Positions 1 through 13,433 of a stretch of 64,000 nucleotides of DNA are shown here, one piece after another. The stretch lies in NCBI RefSeq assembly GCF_009730915.1, contig NC_052474.1:19441501-19505500 (forward strand). Reading direction: 5' to 3'. The translations under genes and the position numbers were made by a program. This stretch comes from Dioscorea cayenensis subsp. rotundata. Taxonomy: Eukaryota; Streptophyta; Magnoliopsida; Dioscoreales; Dioscoreaceae. The notes beneath the pieces were generated by a model, which saw nothing but the letters and a program-made list of their open reading frames with translations, searched no databases and was not told the origin of the DNA. Position 1 is the first letter of the stretch, and every line of letters begins with the position of its first letter.

Positions 1-955
1 TTCACCTATTTTTTGAGAGAATATTTGGAGAATTAAGTTTTATTCCTTCTTGATTTGGGAGAATAGCCAACATTTTTAAAAATAGTTTTAGATGTTTTTC
101 GCCTAAAATAGAAATAAAGTGGCAATTCCAAATAGAAATAGATGAAGATTTATTGAGAAATGATTTATTTTTTTATTATCTATCCAAATGCATTTCACAA
201 TCCGGTTGACTAATTTTTTTTTTAATCCTTGCATGCATCATCTAATGTATGTCATGAAATATTATCTTTGAATATATTGCTTATATTGAAAGTTCAATAA
301 ATTTTCCCTAATTGATATTTTTCTTTTTATTTATTTTTGTTTTTGGTGAATTGTGTTTTAGTGAGGTTTCTACATTATCAGATTGTGGGCAGGATAAAAT
401 AGGTTAACAAATAATTTTATCTTATCATGGTAGCCTGTTAAAAAAGGGGTAAGTATAGATATGTGTTTTCAGGTTTTCCCTTTTTTGTTTGGTTTCTTGT
501 TTTTGGGCATGTGGCTCACTAGACGTTGCACTAATTAGACCCACCCAAGTAACCCATCCTTGCTCCCTCACCACTGAAATAATTAAATAAAAAAACCAGC
601 TAATTTTTAAAAGATTATTATTTATATGCTTAATATCTTATTTATAAATTAATAATTTTGGTTTTTTCAATAAGCATGATATGTTAACGAGGAAATCAAC
701 TTGTCATCCACATCAACATCCACATCATTTTTTTTATATAAACTTCGAATTTAAACCTTAAAATTTTTGAATTCTTAAAATTTTAAAAAAATTATAAAAC
801 TATATCTAAAATCTCAAACCTAAATACTACAAAATCTATACTTGAAAATCTAAAAAATTAAACCCTAAATAATAAATACTAAACTCTAAACTCTAAACTC
901 TAAATCCTAAGCCATACAACTTAAACCCAAAATTTAATGTTCTAAACCCTAAAAT

Positions 956-1001
956 GTAAATCACAAACCCCTACAAGCCCCATTAGGGGTTTGTGATTTA
1001 C
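956..1001. repeat. Perfect 18-bp inverted repeat (hairpin)
   Basis: The arms at 956-973 and 984-1001 are exact reverse complements (GTAAATCACAAACCCCTA) separated by 10 bases. The flanks on both sides are weakly mirror-like, so this may be the centre of an old foldback MITE. No target duplication was identified. Confidence 0.75.
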
Positions 1002-1070
1002 AGGAGGGGGTTTACGGTTTATCATTTATAATTCAAGGTTTTAATTTAAGATTTTAGTAATATTAAATTT

Positions 1071-1211
1071 TTGAAAGAAGAGATGCTTGGCATCGATTTT
1101 GAGAAATCTATTCGGTTTAATGATCTTTCTTTTCCGTTCTTCCAAATTAAATTTTTTTTGAAAGAAGAGATAAAAAAAATACTTGGCATCATTTGAGAAA
1201 TCTATTTGGTT
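1071..1211. repeat. Imperfect direct repeat pair
   Basis: Two copies of a roughly 50-bp sequence beginning TTGAAAGAAGAGAT and ending GAGAAATCTATT lie at about 1071-1118 and 1159-1211. The second copy carries a short A-rich insertion. No function is apparent. Confidence 0.6.
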
Positions 1212-4200
1212 GGTAACTTTTTTTTTTTTTTACTTTCTTCCCAATCAGCCAGAGAGTTGGTACTTCATCTAACAGCAGTAAAAAAAATACAATTGGCAAT
1301 AGTATTTCTAAAAAAAACGTACAAATGAAGCAGTGAACTTAATAAACAAACTTAGGAAATAACCTTCTAAAAATTAGCTGGTTTTGTTATTTATTTATTT
1401 ATTTATTTATTTATTTCAGTCAAGAGGAGGTAAGGAAACGCGAACACCCTCTCAGTTTCTTTGGAATGAGAAGAGCGAGTGACTGTTTCCTTCGCACTGC
1501 TCTTCGCCACCGCCATTCCAGCAGGGCCCCCAAGGTATCGATTCTCTCACTTCTATCCCTCTTTTTCTACTTCTCACAATCCATTGCTTCTTGTCTGATC
1601 AGATGGATGCCTCTTCTTCTTCTTCTTCTTCTTCTTCTTTGGAGAGGTATCGCTTTAACCCAACACTCGCCTGGGACGCTGAGGTTGAGGACTACTTCAT
1701 CAAGGCCTACGGCGCTGATCACTTCGCAAGAATCTCGAAATCCCTCACGTATTCGTCCTCTTTAACCCTCTTTTTAGCCTTTTTGTTTGTTGTTTTCTGG
1801 AAGATGTTTGGTTGGTGCATGAATTACCTGTGCCAAAGTTTCAATTTTTTCCTTTTTGAATGTCAAACAAATTCACAAGGACAATTTCAGATGTACGATT
1901 AAAAAATTAATTCTAGTGTCATGGAATGAACAGTGTACTGGTTTGATTTGTCAGTTTTAGACGTGAATTGTTGTCAATATTTTTGCTTGCTGTAATCCTT
2001 ACTTGTTTGGAGGAGCAGGGTGACTCTTGTTCTTTTCTTTTCTTTTTTTGGTTACTAGAGTTCTCTATATTTTTTTATGTTTGTTCCTAATGCTTTCAAC
2101 TGGTTTAATCGGGCAGGCACCCATCTTCCTATTCTTGCATTCGTGTGAATACTCTCAAGACTACAAGTGATAGTGTTATCAAGAAGTTAGTATCCATGTT
2201 AGATCACAAGATCACAGGTGGTGCTGACATTGATGCAAGGGAACCGATTGTTGTAACTGATTTTGATCATACTATAGGGGAGCAAAGCTTAAATGAAACA
2301 TCAATTCCCCTTGATCCATCATTAGATCATGGCAGCATGCAAGTTTCTGGGGACAATGTTGAGTCAGTCTGTAAATGTCCATACCCGGGTTTAGATAATG
2401 TTGTTTTAGTTCAAGGTTCGGGACCACACCTGCTTCGGTATGATGGCCAATCTGGGAAAGCTATGAAGGAAGTAATTGTTAGTAGAAAATGTGCTGAAGC
2501 TGTCCTTCGAGGGGCTCAGGTACATATATGGACAATGTTACTCCCATGCTTTCTTATAAAGAACACTTAGTTGATATAATTCTTGCATGTTGTTCTGGTG
2601 TTTATGTTAACTTTTCATGTAGTTATAAATTTTAAAGGGGACTATATGACATAGAGCTATTTTAGAGGGATATTAAAAATACCCACTTGTTTACAATAGC
2701 ATAAGGTAACTATATTGATGTTTAGAATTATACCTATCACGTTGTTGGGTATATATTTAATTACACATTTTGGAGGATGATATATGCAACTAAGTTATTT
2801 TAAAGTACCTCATGTGTAAAAGTGCATTTATCTATTGGTGTGTTAGTATTATACACGAGTTCTTTATAGGTACATTTGGACCACAAAATTTAGGTAGTTA
2901 TTTATATGGTTAAGCTGGTTTAAAGGCACAAACAAGGAATAACACATCTTTTTATAGGTTTCTATTGCTAATGGTAATGTGCATTGTAATTTTTTTGAAC
3001 GCTCATTCCAACTTGTTAATGTGCAGTCAAAATCCACCGGTGAGAATCAGATGTTGGAATGCAGCCAATGGGCATTCCATTCCATGCTACTAGACATTAC
3101 ATTGTTTGTTAATCCATATATTTCCATTTCTTTACTAAGCAAACTCTAATTCTTTTCTGATTTGCAGTTGTTGTATTTCACCTCTCTTACTTGCTCTCAA
3201 ACTCACCTAACTCATGTTATGGATTGTAATGGAAATTAATTTTACTTTCATAGCAAAATTTTTCATGAGTGATGGTTGTACGATAGATCTTTGATTCATG
3301 TTGTCATGACTGGTCTGTAGATATATGTCCCAGGAGTATTGGCTTGCAGTGCTCATGTTGAAAAAGGTGATTTAGTGGCTGTATCAGTTGGTGTAGAGCA
3401 ACGTGGATCTGATGGGTTTTGGGGTGTTGGGATAACGCGTGGAACTGTTCTACAAGGATCAGAGTCAGGCAAGAAAGCAAAATTCATAGTTGGTTTTTTC
3501 CCCTCTTTGTTCTTGAAACTATTTAAGAATTCAGTAAATCAATCATTTTATATTCTCTCCAAGAATACAATCTCATAACATTTCTATTGAATTATTATAA
3601 TCCCTTTTGGATTGAGTTTATTGTTGAGATACTGTAATCTACAATGTTTTAATTTTTCTGTAACAAATCTTTCATGTTAAATAGGATATCTTGATAAGTT
3701 GAGTTTCTATCAGTTCTCTTCATTATTGAATTTGAACCTAATGTCTTTCTTTGGATCTTCAGCTATTGTGACATTTTATTTATAAATATAGGTGATTCAT
3801 TTATATGTGAGACATACTAAAAGGAATCTGTCAGTTTGGTTGTTAAATTACGCCCTATAGGATTTCCTTGATACCAACTTCTCAGGTAACTAGTTGTTAT
3901 TCTCAATTTAGCTGTAATTGTTTGTTTCTTGATTTTCTTTTGGCTTAAGTTCATTAACATAAATTTTGTTTGCCTAAATATCCAGTTCTGGACACATTGC
4001 TAAGAATGTTGTACTTGATTTGCCAGTTCCAGGCTGCTCTATAGCATTCAGTAGGGATTTCAAATACATTGGTATTTAAAGTGGTTAATTGCCTGACTTT
4101 TTACTTGGAGAAAAGAGTATATATATTTGAAGAAATATAGAGCTTTGGTGTTGCTACCAGTAGGCGCCTAGGTTCTTAGGTGGTTTAAAGCATGAGATTT

Positions 4201-5984
4201 CTTAGATTTTAACTGATTGGCCACTGAAACAGTGATCTTTTGCATGAGTTGTGCTTAAGTTGCTTGCCTAGGGTTCGAGGCTGTCAATTGGTTTGATATC
4301 TTAATTTTCCTTGTTCACCACAATTTAGCTCCAGCTAATCTAATCTAAATCCATCTGAGGGTGTGTTTGGTTAGGAGCTAGGATAATGGAAGTTTTGGGA
4401 GCTTAAAATTGTTTTGCAGGGAAAACTTTTATATAGAGAGGTTATGAAATTTTTTTGCTTAATTAATACTAATCAAAATAAATATTTTAAATCTAAAGTT
4501 TACTTCTAATTAATGATATTTGTTTATTGATATTAATATTTGTGAAAATTAATTATTAAATATGTTTATTTATAAAATCTTGTTGCAATTGCTTGGCGGA
4601 GTAAATAAATTTGGGTGTTTGGTTGGAGCCTTGGGGTTACCTTGGAGTAAAACCCACAACTAATCACAACCTTGTGACAAAAACCAAAACAAAAGCCATT
4701 TTATATGACAAATGTTATAAACGTGCAAAACCATAATGCAAATCCTATAACAAAACTACTATGTATGTGTACCTGTTAACTTCACCAAAGTTGTAGTCTC
4801 AAGTTCAAAAGAAAGCATCAAAGCACTAATCATGCATTCTTCCACTAATGATTACTATTTTTAGTTTCGTAAAATGTTACTTTGTTGTGTTTGACTTCAT
4901 TTCATAATTTCCATGAATTATTTTCAATATTGTTAGAAACTCATGTATAGTATGTTTCATGTTTCTTATTTTGTAAAATTACCTCTGTTTAGATCATAGG
5001 CAGTCCTCCTAGGCAGTTAGGCATCTGTCTAGGCATTGCTAAGCCGCCTTATGAACCTTTAAGAGGTTGTAGAACAATGTTTGATACCTCTGATGGATGA
5101 ATTGTGTTTATAATGGCTACTTAGGTTTGGGATAATTAATGGTTATCAAAATTAATATACAACTTGATGTAGGTTCAATCCAAATTGAAATTTGGATCAT
5201 GAGATTCTCATTGAAAAATTTTTGTTCTAGAATATAGGTGATGACCAAAGGATGAAATGCTAGCAGAAGTATGAAACCTAGGTTTCTACTTTGTTCTTGT
5301 CTAAAGATTCTTGAAGGCTATGCTTTTTCCCTTTGTAAAATGTGTTGTGACTTGTTATGTAATCTCTAAAAGGTTGTAAAAGATTTTTTCTTTTTACCTT
5401 CGCATGTTATGGATCAATAGTCCTATTTTCTTGGTTGTGCTTTGACATAGATAGTTGGAAGAGCTTGGCTATGACCGTTGAGGCTAAATTTATTATAGTT
5501 ACTTTCTTAAGTTTTTTCGTCGAATTCTACCACTTCTACTGTTCTTTTTCCCAACATTTTTACATGTTTAAAGCCTCTGTGAACATTTTCTTTTAAGCCA
5601 TACATCCTGCTAATAATTTTTTTTATGCAGTGCCCTTTTTAGAAGGTCCTAAATCATCTTTGTCTTTAGAATGTGCTTGCAGAAATTAATGGATTTGATG
5701 TTTGATGAATCGTGCTTAACTTTTGGATATTAGCAATTATTCATGCAGAATGATGCTTTTTCAAATTGTTGTCCTCTAACAATGATTCTGTATTAATAAT
5801 TTAATATCCGTAATAGTTATGCTGTTTTGGAGTTGATTGATGTTCAATTGCTCAATTAGGGTTCTCAGAGTTTTTTTTTTAAATTTTTAAATTTTTTATT
5901 TTTAACTTTTGTTTATAAGTTATTCAACATTGTTGTTGGGCCTTGAAAGTGTTTTGTTTTGTTTTTGGTGGCAAATAAGTAAGA

Positions 5985-6170
5985 CATATGAGATAAGAAT
6001 GCTGAGATGGATGTTAAGCGCTACTAGGAAGGACCGATTAAAGAATAAATTTATTCGAAATAGATTGTATGGGCATGTTGAGTGGCACCTATTCTTGACA
6101 AGTTAAGAGAGAATTGATTAAGATGGTATGGGCATACCCTTAGATGACCCGTAAATGCACTAGGTGCAAG
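5985..6170 (+). mobile_element. LINE reverse-transcriptase C-terminal relic
   Basis: Inside intron 3 of the NSUN6-like gene a short stretch translates to IRMLRWMLSATRKDRLKNKF and continues in another frame into ILDKLRE and RWYGHT-like residues. This is the block that follows the RT domain in many plant LINEs. It is frameshifted and short, so it is a dead fragment. Boundaries are uncertain. Confidence 0.6.
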
Positions 6171-6480
6171 CTCACCAAGTGGGAGGTCGTAGAAGAAGGA
6201 AATGTAGATAAAAAAAGTGTTTAGCAATACTTTACATAATGATATGGCAAAGCTTGGTTTGTCTAGTCATTTGGCCCTCAGTAGAGCAATGTGAATGGGA
6301 AGGATTTGTGTAGCTAACACCAAATTGCTGGGACCAATGGTTTTTCTTCTTCTTCTTCTTATTGTCGTTACCAGGACATGGATATGGGTGTTGAGTATCC
6401 AAGTATCAGAAAGTATCAAACACTTAGATTTAATGAAAGCTAGATACATGGACATGGCCCTAAATATATTTATATATATA

Positions 6481-7133
6481 CAGTGTTATTAAAAGCGAGA
6501 AAGGCACTCAGGCGAGGCGAGGCCCTAGCGCCTTAATACCCTCTGGGCGAGGCGCCTTCAATGAGGCAAGCCTAGGCGAGCGCTTTTTGTCGGGCGCCAG
6601 GCATTAAAAAGGCGTGTCTGTCTTATTTTTTTTTGGTATAAGCCTTTCATTTAATGCTTTCAATTAGTGTTTATTAGAATTCTAAAAAGGCACATTTACT
6701 AATAAGGTATGAAATAAATTTAGGGAGGAAAATTAGGTGGTTTTAAAAAGGCACGTTTATTAATAAGGAAATAAATTTAGAGGAGAAAAATTAAGAGATT
6801 TAAATGCATAGTTACTATTTTTTAAAACTAATTATTAAATTTAGGAATTAACTAATCAATTAGAGATAATTGAAGAGGTGGAAAAATTAGCACTTGCCAT
6901 AAAAGTATGAACAGAATAGCAATACAATTGCCAAAAAAGAAAATAACAATGACGATGGAACAAGGTTTTTTGGTGGAAGCATGTGACTTTAATTATTCTA
7001 AAAATTATATATATATATATATATAAAACTAGCGCTTTTCTTTGTTCAAGCGAACGCCTTTCGTGGCGCCTCTCGCCTCAGGCAATAAAATGTCTTAGCG
7101 CCTTAAGAGCGCCTAGCGCTTTTAATTACACTG
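6481..7133. mobile_element. Non-autonomous hAT-like element (653 bp) with 8-bp TSD
   Basis: The left end CAGTGTTATTAAAAGCG is matched by the right end, whose reverse complement is CAGTGTAATTAAAAGCGC. Both flanks are TATATATA (6473-6480 and 7134-7141), an 8-bp target duplication as expected for hAT, although the flank is itself TA-rich. Subterminal regions are dense in GGCG/GCGCC motifs, while the middle is AT-rich and has no ORF. It sits in intron 3 of the NSUN6-like gene. Confidence 0.75.
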
Positions 7134-10100
7134 TATATATATGTACACACATATACATATGTGGCAACCAAGGATTATACTCTTGATTTTTTCTTCTGTA
7201 TCTAACCACTTTGTGTCAATTAACTATTTTTAAGGAAGACTTTACTTAATGTGAGTAGTTGAGGTGTATTTCTAGTGAACCATTGTCAAATTAAGTTATC
7301 ATTGTAATTCGTAGCTTTGAAGCCAATAATGAAGTGTCATCAATTGCTTATCATCTAATTAACTTGATTAACTAGTAGTCCCCTTACCATCTTTGTTAAT
7401 TTGGCAATTATTTTTTCAAAATGATACCTTTCTTTGCATAATATGCATTGTTAAATTTTATTACAACTTAAAGGTAATTACTCACATAATAATAATTTCA
7501 TAAAAAATCTTCCCTTTTTATTTGATGTTAAGAATATTGCATGAGAATAGATCATGAAAAGTAAAATAGCTTCTGGATGAAAGAGTTTTATCGTCAATGG
7601 TTGTAGAATTTGTTTTGCATATACAGAACTATATTCTCAGCAAGACTGAAATATATGAAAGCACTAGTATATTAGTAGAAGAGTAGTATGGCAGGAATCG
7701 GTCTCCACCATGGAGTCTGAGGAAGGTTAGAGTGATTGTTATCTGGTTGGATGAAGGCTGTTTCCATATCTTATACTCCTAATGACCATGCAGTCAATAT
7801 TTTATAGATATCACCTAATTTGTTTGGCAGTCATTATTACTCTTGCAAAATTAGATGTTTTTACAATTTTATAGAGCAAATTTGGCATATGGTATGAAAT
7901 ATCTGGAACATTTTCTGAATCTTCTAATATTGATAGTATCGACAGATCCTCATTATTGTGAACGGAAAGGGCTCTACATTGGACAAGGAACTGCATTAAT
8001 GTCGAGGGCCAGTATCTTTCGTGCTTTGAAAGGAATTGCAGTGGAAATGTCCCACAGAGTATATAGACTTCCATCCTTTCATGGTATATTGAATCCATAA
8101 TTTTACACTTTCTTCTTAATTGTTAGATAGTAGCCTCATGGATATTTTTAGGTGCCTGTTGAAAGTAGCTTTTATTTGAGAATTTATTTGAGAGTATTTA
8201 TTTAAGCAGGTGCAGCAAATATGCTGATTTGATATCTGTATACATTTATTTTATATATCTTGATATCTTCTTCATTTTTGTATGGTGGCCTCATAGATAT
8301 GTTTTAGCTGCCTACTGAAAGAATGTTTTATTTGAGAAACTTTATTGATGGTAAGTTTGCTGTGAATATTCTGATTTGTTATTTGTATATATGTGTTCAA
8401 TTTATTTTACATGTCATGGTGTCATACTCCTTTTGAACCCACCTTATGATGGCCAGTCACTGTGGAACAACTAATGTGCTCCTTGCTTTACATCCACTTA
8501 AGATAGTCTCACATATATTTAAAGTAAGGCCTAATTGTTTTGTGTTGCTCTGTCGGTTGCTATTTTGTGTTTCTCAAATGGCAAGTTGTTAAAATGTCCT
8601 ACATTGTTGTTTTTTTGTATATATAGGGCTTTACATGCTATAATCTGCAAATCATTTGAACTTTTTGACTTTATGTTGTTATTCATTTTACATTTAATAG
8701 GTCTATTTCGCAGAAGGAACATGGTTTATACTTCTAATTATAACAATAATTTATTTATGATAATTCGCTTCAGACACGTTAGTTGGTTAGATATTCAATG
8801 CATAAATATGGTTTATGAATTTGATTATATGATATGGAAGCCTGCTCCACATAGCCCTGAAGGAATGGCAAGCAAATTACTTTCAAATGAGGCTCCAAAG
8901 CTGTATCTATTGATTCTTCACTATGATAGGCCGGTTATGTAGATTAACCCTTTGTCCATGGTCTTTAGTTTTTTTGTGGGATTTTTGGAATTCTTATACT
9001 TCATTTGAATGTCCCTTTTTATGCCTTCAAAGCGTGGTGATTAGACCTGAAAATAACTATTAAAACTACAACTCGTTTATTTGAGTGCCTTAGTTAATGG
9101 TTACAGTCTACACCCTTATTAGAGGAATAATTATATTTCAACACTTAATTTGTCTTGTTATTTGAAGCTTTTGGGCCTTTCTGTGATCTTGCTTGCATCA
9201 TCTCCAGATCTCAGCTGGTATTGGTTCTAGGCACATTATGATCGTTCTTGATTCTTTTTAAATTAGTTATCTTAAGAATGCATTACTACATTATGTCCAT
9301 TAATCATTGTTGACCAGTAGGTAGCTTGAAGGTCTGGATTGTACAGTGGACATCATAGAACGTAGATACTTCAAAATGATACGAATGTACAGTGCAACAC
9401 ACATCAAAGTCCAAATATATTATGTATGATGGTTATTGTTACATAATTAAGTTTTTGCACTGCCTATAATTTGATTTGAAGGCATCTATATGTTTTATAA
9501 TTTACTATCCATTCAGAATTTCCTTACTGGTTGACTTTTTTCTCAGTTTACCCTAATTATGGTAGCTTGATATCTTATCCAGCTCTTAAGACCTTGTCAC
9601 TATGCTATGCCAAGAGAACAATCTATTATCTAGTATCTTGATATGCCTACTGCTTGACACTTAATGTTGCAATATAGATTCAGCCAATTTGACTAGCAGT
9701 TCTTATACATTAAAATACATTATTGTTGTACTTTGTTGCCTTAAGGATACTTTCAATATGGCCAAGGAATGGTTAAATCTCCAAAGTTCTCATATTGAAT
9801 ATTCAAGTCTTATGGCAGAAGATATAAGGCTAGAATATTGATCACAAGTCAATGTTGAAGTGCTTTATTATTGAAATTGTACTTTGATTAATGATTGCTG
9901 GCACCAAATATCATATCATAACGTCTAATTCATGGCTTAGTTGCATGAGAACTCTGCCAAAAATCTTAAGACTTGTTGGAACTAAAGACTATTTGTATCT
10001 AAGTAGAACTATCTTTGTAGTACATTGTTAGAATCTGCTGCAAACTAGGCAAATGTTTTTTGACTTGGAGTGAGGATGATGACCTTTGGAATAGGGTAAT

Positions 10101-10680
10101 GTAAAATCTTAAAACAGACAGGAATCTTAGTAAAATCCCATGTGTTATGCTTTCAGAACATCTTGACAATATTTTTCAACTTTCATAATTCTCTGCCATC
10201 TAAAAACAAATTCTTGATAAAAACCAAACTATTATCCTAATAATGCTGGAGATTCTGTTTCATGATTTACATGGGAAAAAAAAAACACCTAATATGTTCC
10301 TGAAAAAGGCAAAATTCAGAGCTATATGAAAATACAGATGTCCACATTATTCATATTACATTTTTAAAAATGTTACCTTTTGGGTATTTTGCTTATACCT
10401 TACTGAGATCTTCCAATTGTACAGAAAATCTACTAAGTTTTTGTTAATTGCATGCATCCCCTTGAAATTTTTGCTGCCATTATTACAAAGAAACTCTTTG
10501 ACATCAATTAGAGGTCAATCAGAAACCCTAACGCATGGTTTACCATGGGTTGTCTATATTGGGCATATTGCCTTACCTTCTTTCTATTCTGGCCAAAGAT
10601 TTTAGGAGTTATGTGCAATTACGAAGAAGTCAGCATAGCTTTCTTAAACCTGAAGATTTCAGCTAGGCATATGCAACAAC

Positions 10681-10693
10681 TCTCTCTCTCTCT

Positions 10694-10728
<35 letters not shown>
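10681..10728. repeat. (CT)n(CA)n microsatellite
   Basis: A CT run followed by about 16 CA units lies in intron 4 of the NSUN6-like gene. Confidence 0.9.
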
Positions 10729-10730
<2 letters not shown>

Positions 10731-12811
10731 CTTTATTTCTTTGATCTGCTGCCGATGACTGTTAAAAATAATTCATCACAAAGCCATCAAAGGAAACCTA
10801 TTTTCATATGTGATTCCTTAAATGTCAGCAAAACTATTGGCTCTCACGAGGTTATTTGCTTTACTTTCTTATGTAACTGTTGCTAGTTTTTGTGCTGAAG
10901 GTTGTTCATATCTTGTTAGAATTGCGACACTGCTACTACTGAGAGAATAACATCTTGCCTTTTTTGGCATGCGTACTGACATTCTTCCTCTTTTCTCTTA
11001 GATGTTCTCGAAGGAGAGATATTCCTCCAAAACTTACCCAGCATTGTTACTGCTCATGTTCTGGGTATGCTTCTCTGATTCCATTTATTTGTGTTGTTTT
11101 ATCCATGAAATATTTCTATTTCTTGTCCTTTTTCACAAATTTCAATTATGTGGTCTTGTTCCTGCTTGGTTGTGGGAGTTCTGTTTAGATTATTTTCACC
11201 TGTGAGCATGTAAATGTTTTTGATATGTGATTTTATTATTTTAATTTTTAACTAGTCTTGCAAAGGAAATAAAGAAGTCCCTTTTCAATTCAATGAAATA
11301 AAGTTTTTATTTAAATAGTACAGATCCCATTATATTTCCCAAACATACCAGATTCCAGGTTTGTGGTACATGTAGATACTGAAGTTCCCTGATTTTGAAT
11401 ATGGTAGAAATCATTTTTTAACGCATGTGATTACAATTCTTGTTCTGGTAATTCTGGTAATAACTTAAAGTTAGACATGTGTGAAAATAAAACTGTATGT
11501 TGTCTAACAAAACATAGGATCTGAAAGCGATAATGTAATGCTGACATAAATAGACGTATTTCTGAAATGGTAAAGAACCAAACATTATAACAACCACCAT
11601 CAATCCCTATGCCAAATATTGCATTTCAGTTTTGTGAACCTATGCTATCAATCAATTATTGTTGTGTCATTAGCTTTTATTCTTTTTGGTTTCTGTTCTT
11701 TTGGTTTCATTTGTTCGGGAACTCTTTTGGGAGTGGACGTATCTATTCATGTTTAACATCATAATGTCTTAGAACCCCAAGAAGGTGAAAAATACTGAAC
11801 ATGTGTGCTGCTCCTGGAGGAAAACTACTGCATTGCTATCCTTATGAAGGACAAGGGAGAAGTTGTTGCCTGTGATAGATCTCACAATAAGGTTTGATCA
11901 GTGCCACATCTATTTGCTCAGTATTTTTGTCCCTAACTTGGCAATTGTTGGCAAATAATTAATATATGAGCTAATTTACATAACCTTTGTTTCTCCCTCG
12001 TTCATTGTTCAAGGTTCTTGATGCACATCTATGAATCTGCATTAATTATGAAAGCCAGTTTTCTGTATTCTCCAATCATTCTTATACTAGATGTATATTT
12101 TGACAATTATATTATCTGGAACTTTATGCTCCTCTATTATGATACTGACCACATCTTCCCTCAATTTAGCAACTTGGTGATTCTCATGCAATATGCATAC
12201 TATGGATTCACAGCCATAGTAAGGGGCTATGATAAGGGGCCTTTTAGATAACCAAACTTCAAACAAAATGAAAAATGACTAATCTTTTAATTGAAATTCA
12301 AGGATACTTTTAGCAGTCCCTTTCCATATCCTAAACCTCTTATATTGTGCAAAATAAGAATATGTGGCAAATGCAGGCATCTCTAACTCACATTTGATAT
12401 CAGAAATTTAAGAAGTCATTATGCTGGAGACTTGCATGTATAGGGAAACCGAGTTTCAAACTTACACCCGACAGCATGGGCAAGCTAAGCTTTTGTAAAT
12501 TGATCTACAACTTGCAAATCTTCTTTTTGTGGGTGTTGATGAAACTGCTAGAGAACATTGGATACTTCATGGACATGTGGTTGTATTTGGAAATGAATCT
12601 GCATTTTATTTGCAGGTCTTGCTTTAGCGCATCAAAAAGAATGCCCTTTGAGGATGAGAAAGTAGTTTGCAACAATACTTTTATGAGCTGTAATTTAGTT
12701 TTTGTTCTGACAAACTTTTTTCTATTGCAGGTAATGGATATTGGTGAAGTTGGCCACAGAGATGTGGGTTTGACTTGTATTAATGCATACAAGCTTGATG
12801 TGCTCTAAATC

Positions 12812-13433
12812 TGTTTGCCAAGGAAGGAAATTCTGGATGTTGGAGTTGAAATTTTGGACTTGAGGTTCTGAACTGTAGTGACTGGAAACAGTTGGATTCC
12901 AAATGAAGAAATGAAAATAAATGATATGACCAAAATGCAGGAATGGTACTCAAATTGATGCAAACAGGAGAATAGTTGTTCTTCTTATTTTCTTTCTGTT
13001 CATTAAAAAGTTGTGTCCATCTTGTGTGCACAGTCAGCATTTAGCTGATGTAGCTTAATGACCATTTCAGAGTATATAAGTATATTAGAAGCACTTAAGG
13101 GTGGAGCAATAATTACCAATGACTAGGTCTGATTGCATTTCATTGCAGAGGAATTTCTAATTCATTCCAACTTCTAGAAATCTTTCAGCGTAAAGAGCAG
13201 TGGGCATCTTCCAAACTTATCCTGATATATTATTCATTTCTTGTTTATACATTGAACCTAGAAGTGCTCCAAATAAGTGAAGTCTTGAGCTCTAATGAGT
13301 TCTTGGTCTTGCATGTACCCATGATGCATAAAGCTTTAAATTCCCCAATTGTATTAAAATTTATTAAGTTGCCACACTTGTACAAGTGCATCATATTAAT
13401 GGATTTTCCTATTTCTTGAACTTGTACTGAGAT
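12812..13433. other. Stretch between broken NSUN6 exon and gap
   Basis: In another frame the first 50 bases may continue the NSUN6-like reading (KSVC-like residues after one extra base at about 12805). Beyond that I see no recognisable exon. The remaining methyltransferase motifs are not here. Confidence 0.4.

Larger units (their letters stand above)
1..1602. other. AT-rich upstream region, no gene seen
   Basis: No coding signal is visible. The stretch at about 840-960 has degenerate CTAAA/CCTAAA-like repeats, followed by a perfect inverted repeat (listed separately). A TTTA microsatellite runs at about 1386-1416. The last 150 bases before the ATG at 1603 are likely the promoter and 5' leader of the NSUN6-like gene; the ATG at 1466 opens a different frame that matches nothing I know. 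Confidence 0.5.
1603..12805 (+). pseudogene. NSUN6: NSUN6-like tRNA/RNA cytosine-C5 methyltransferase, 3' half broken or missing
   Basis: The family places 5-methylcytosine on RNA using SAM. Exons read as 1603-1748, 2117-2519, 3321-3468, 7946-8083, 11002-11064, 11773-11891 and 12731-12805, with conserved phases. The first exon carries a poly-Ser run. Exons 2-4 carry the PUA-containing N-terminal region, including KGLYIGQGT. Exon 5 has EIFLQNLPSIVTAH. Exon 6 should hold the SAM-binding motif NMCAAPGGKTTA but needs three single-base restorations (near 11790, 11820 and 11833), and as read it stops at TGA 11796-11798. Exon 7 resembles the following YKLDALKSV block but has compensating indels and stops at 12804-12806. 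The catalytic-Cys motifs are not seen before the N gap. Intron 3 begins with GC rather than GT (3469). Identification is firm. Whether it is a true pseudogene or partly an assembly artefact is open. Confidence 0.8.

Noticed and set aside
1466..1765. 99-aa frame upstream of and overlapping the NSUN6-like start
   Set aside because: Different frame from the conserved exon 1 and no similarity. At most a 5' leader or uORF.
4358..4660. GTGTTTGGTT motifs in NSUN6-like intron 3, suggestive of MITE ends
   Set aside because: No matching inverted terminal repeat or target duplication could be found.
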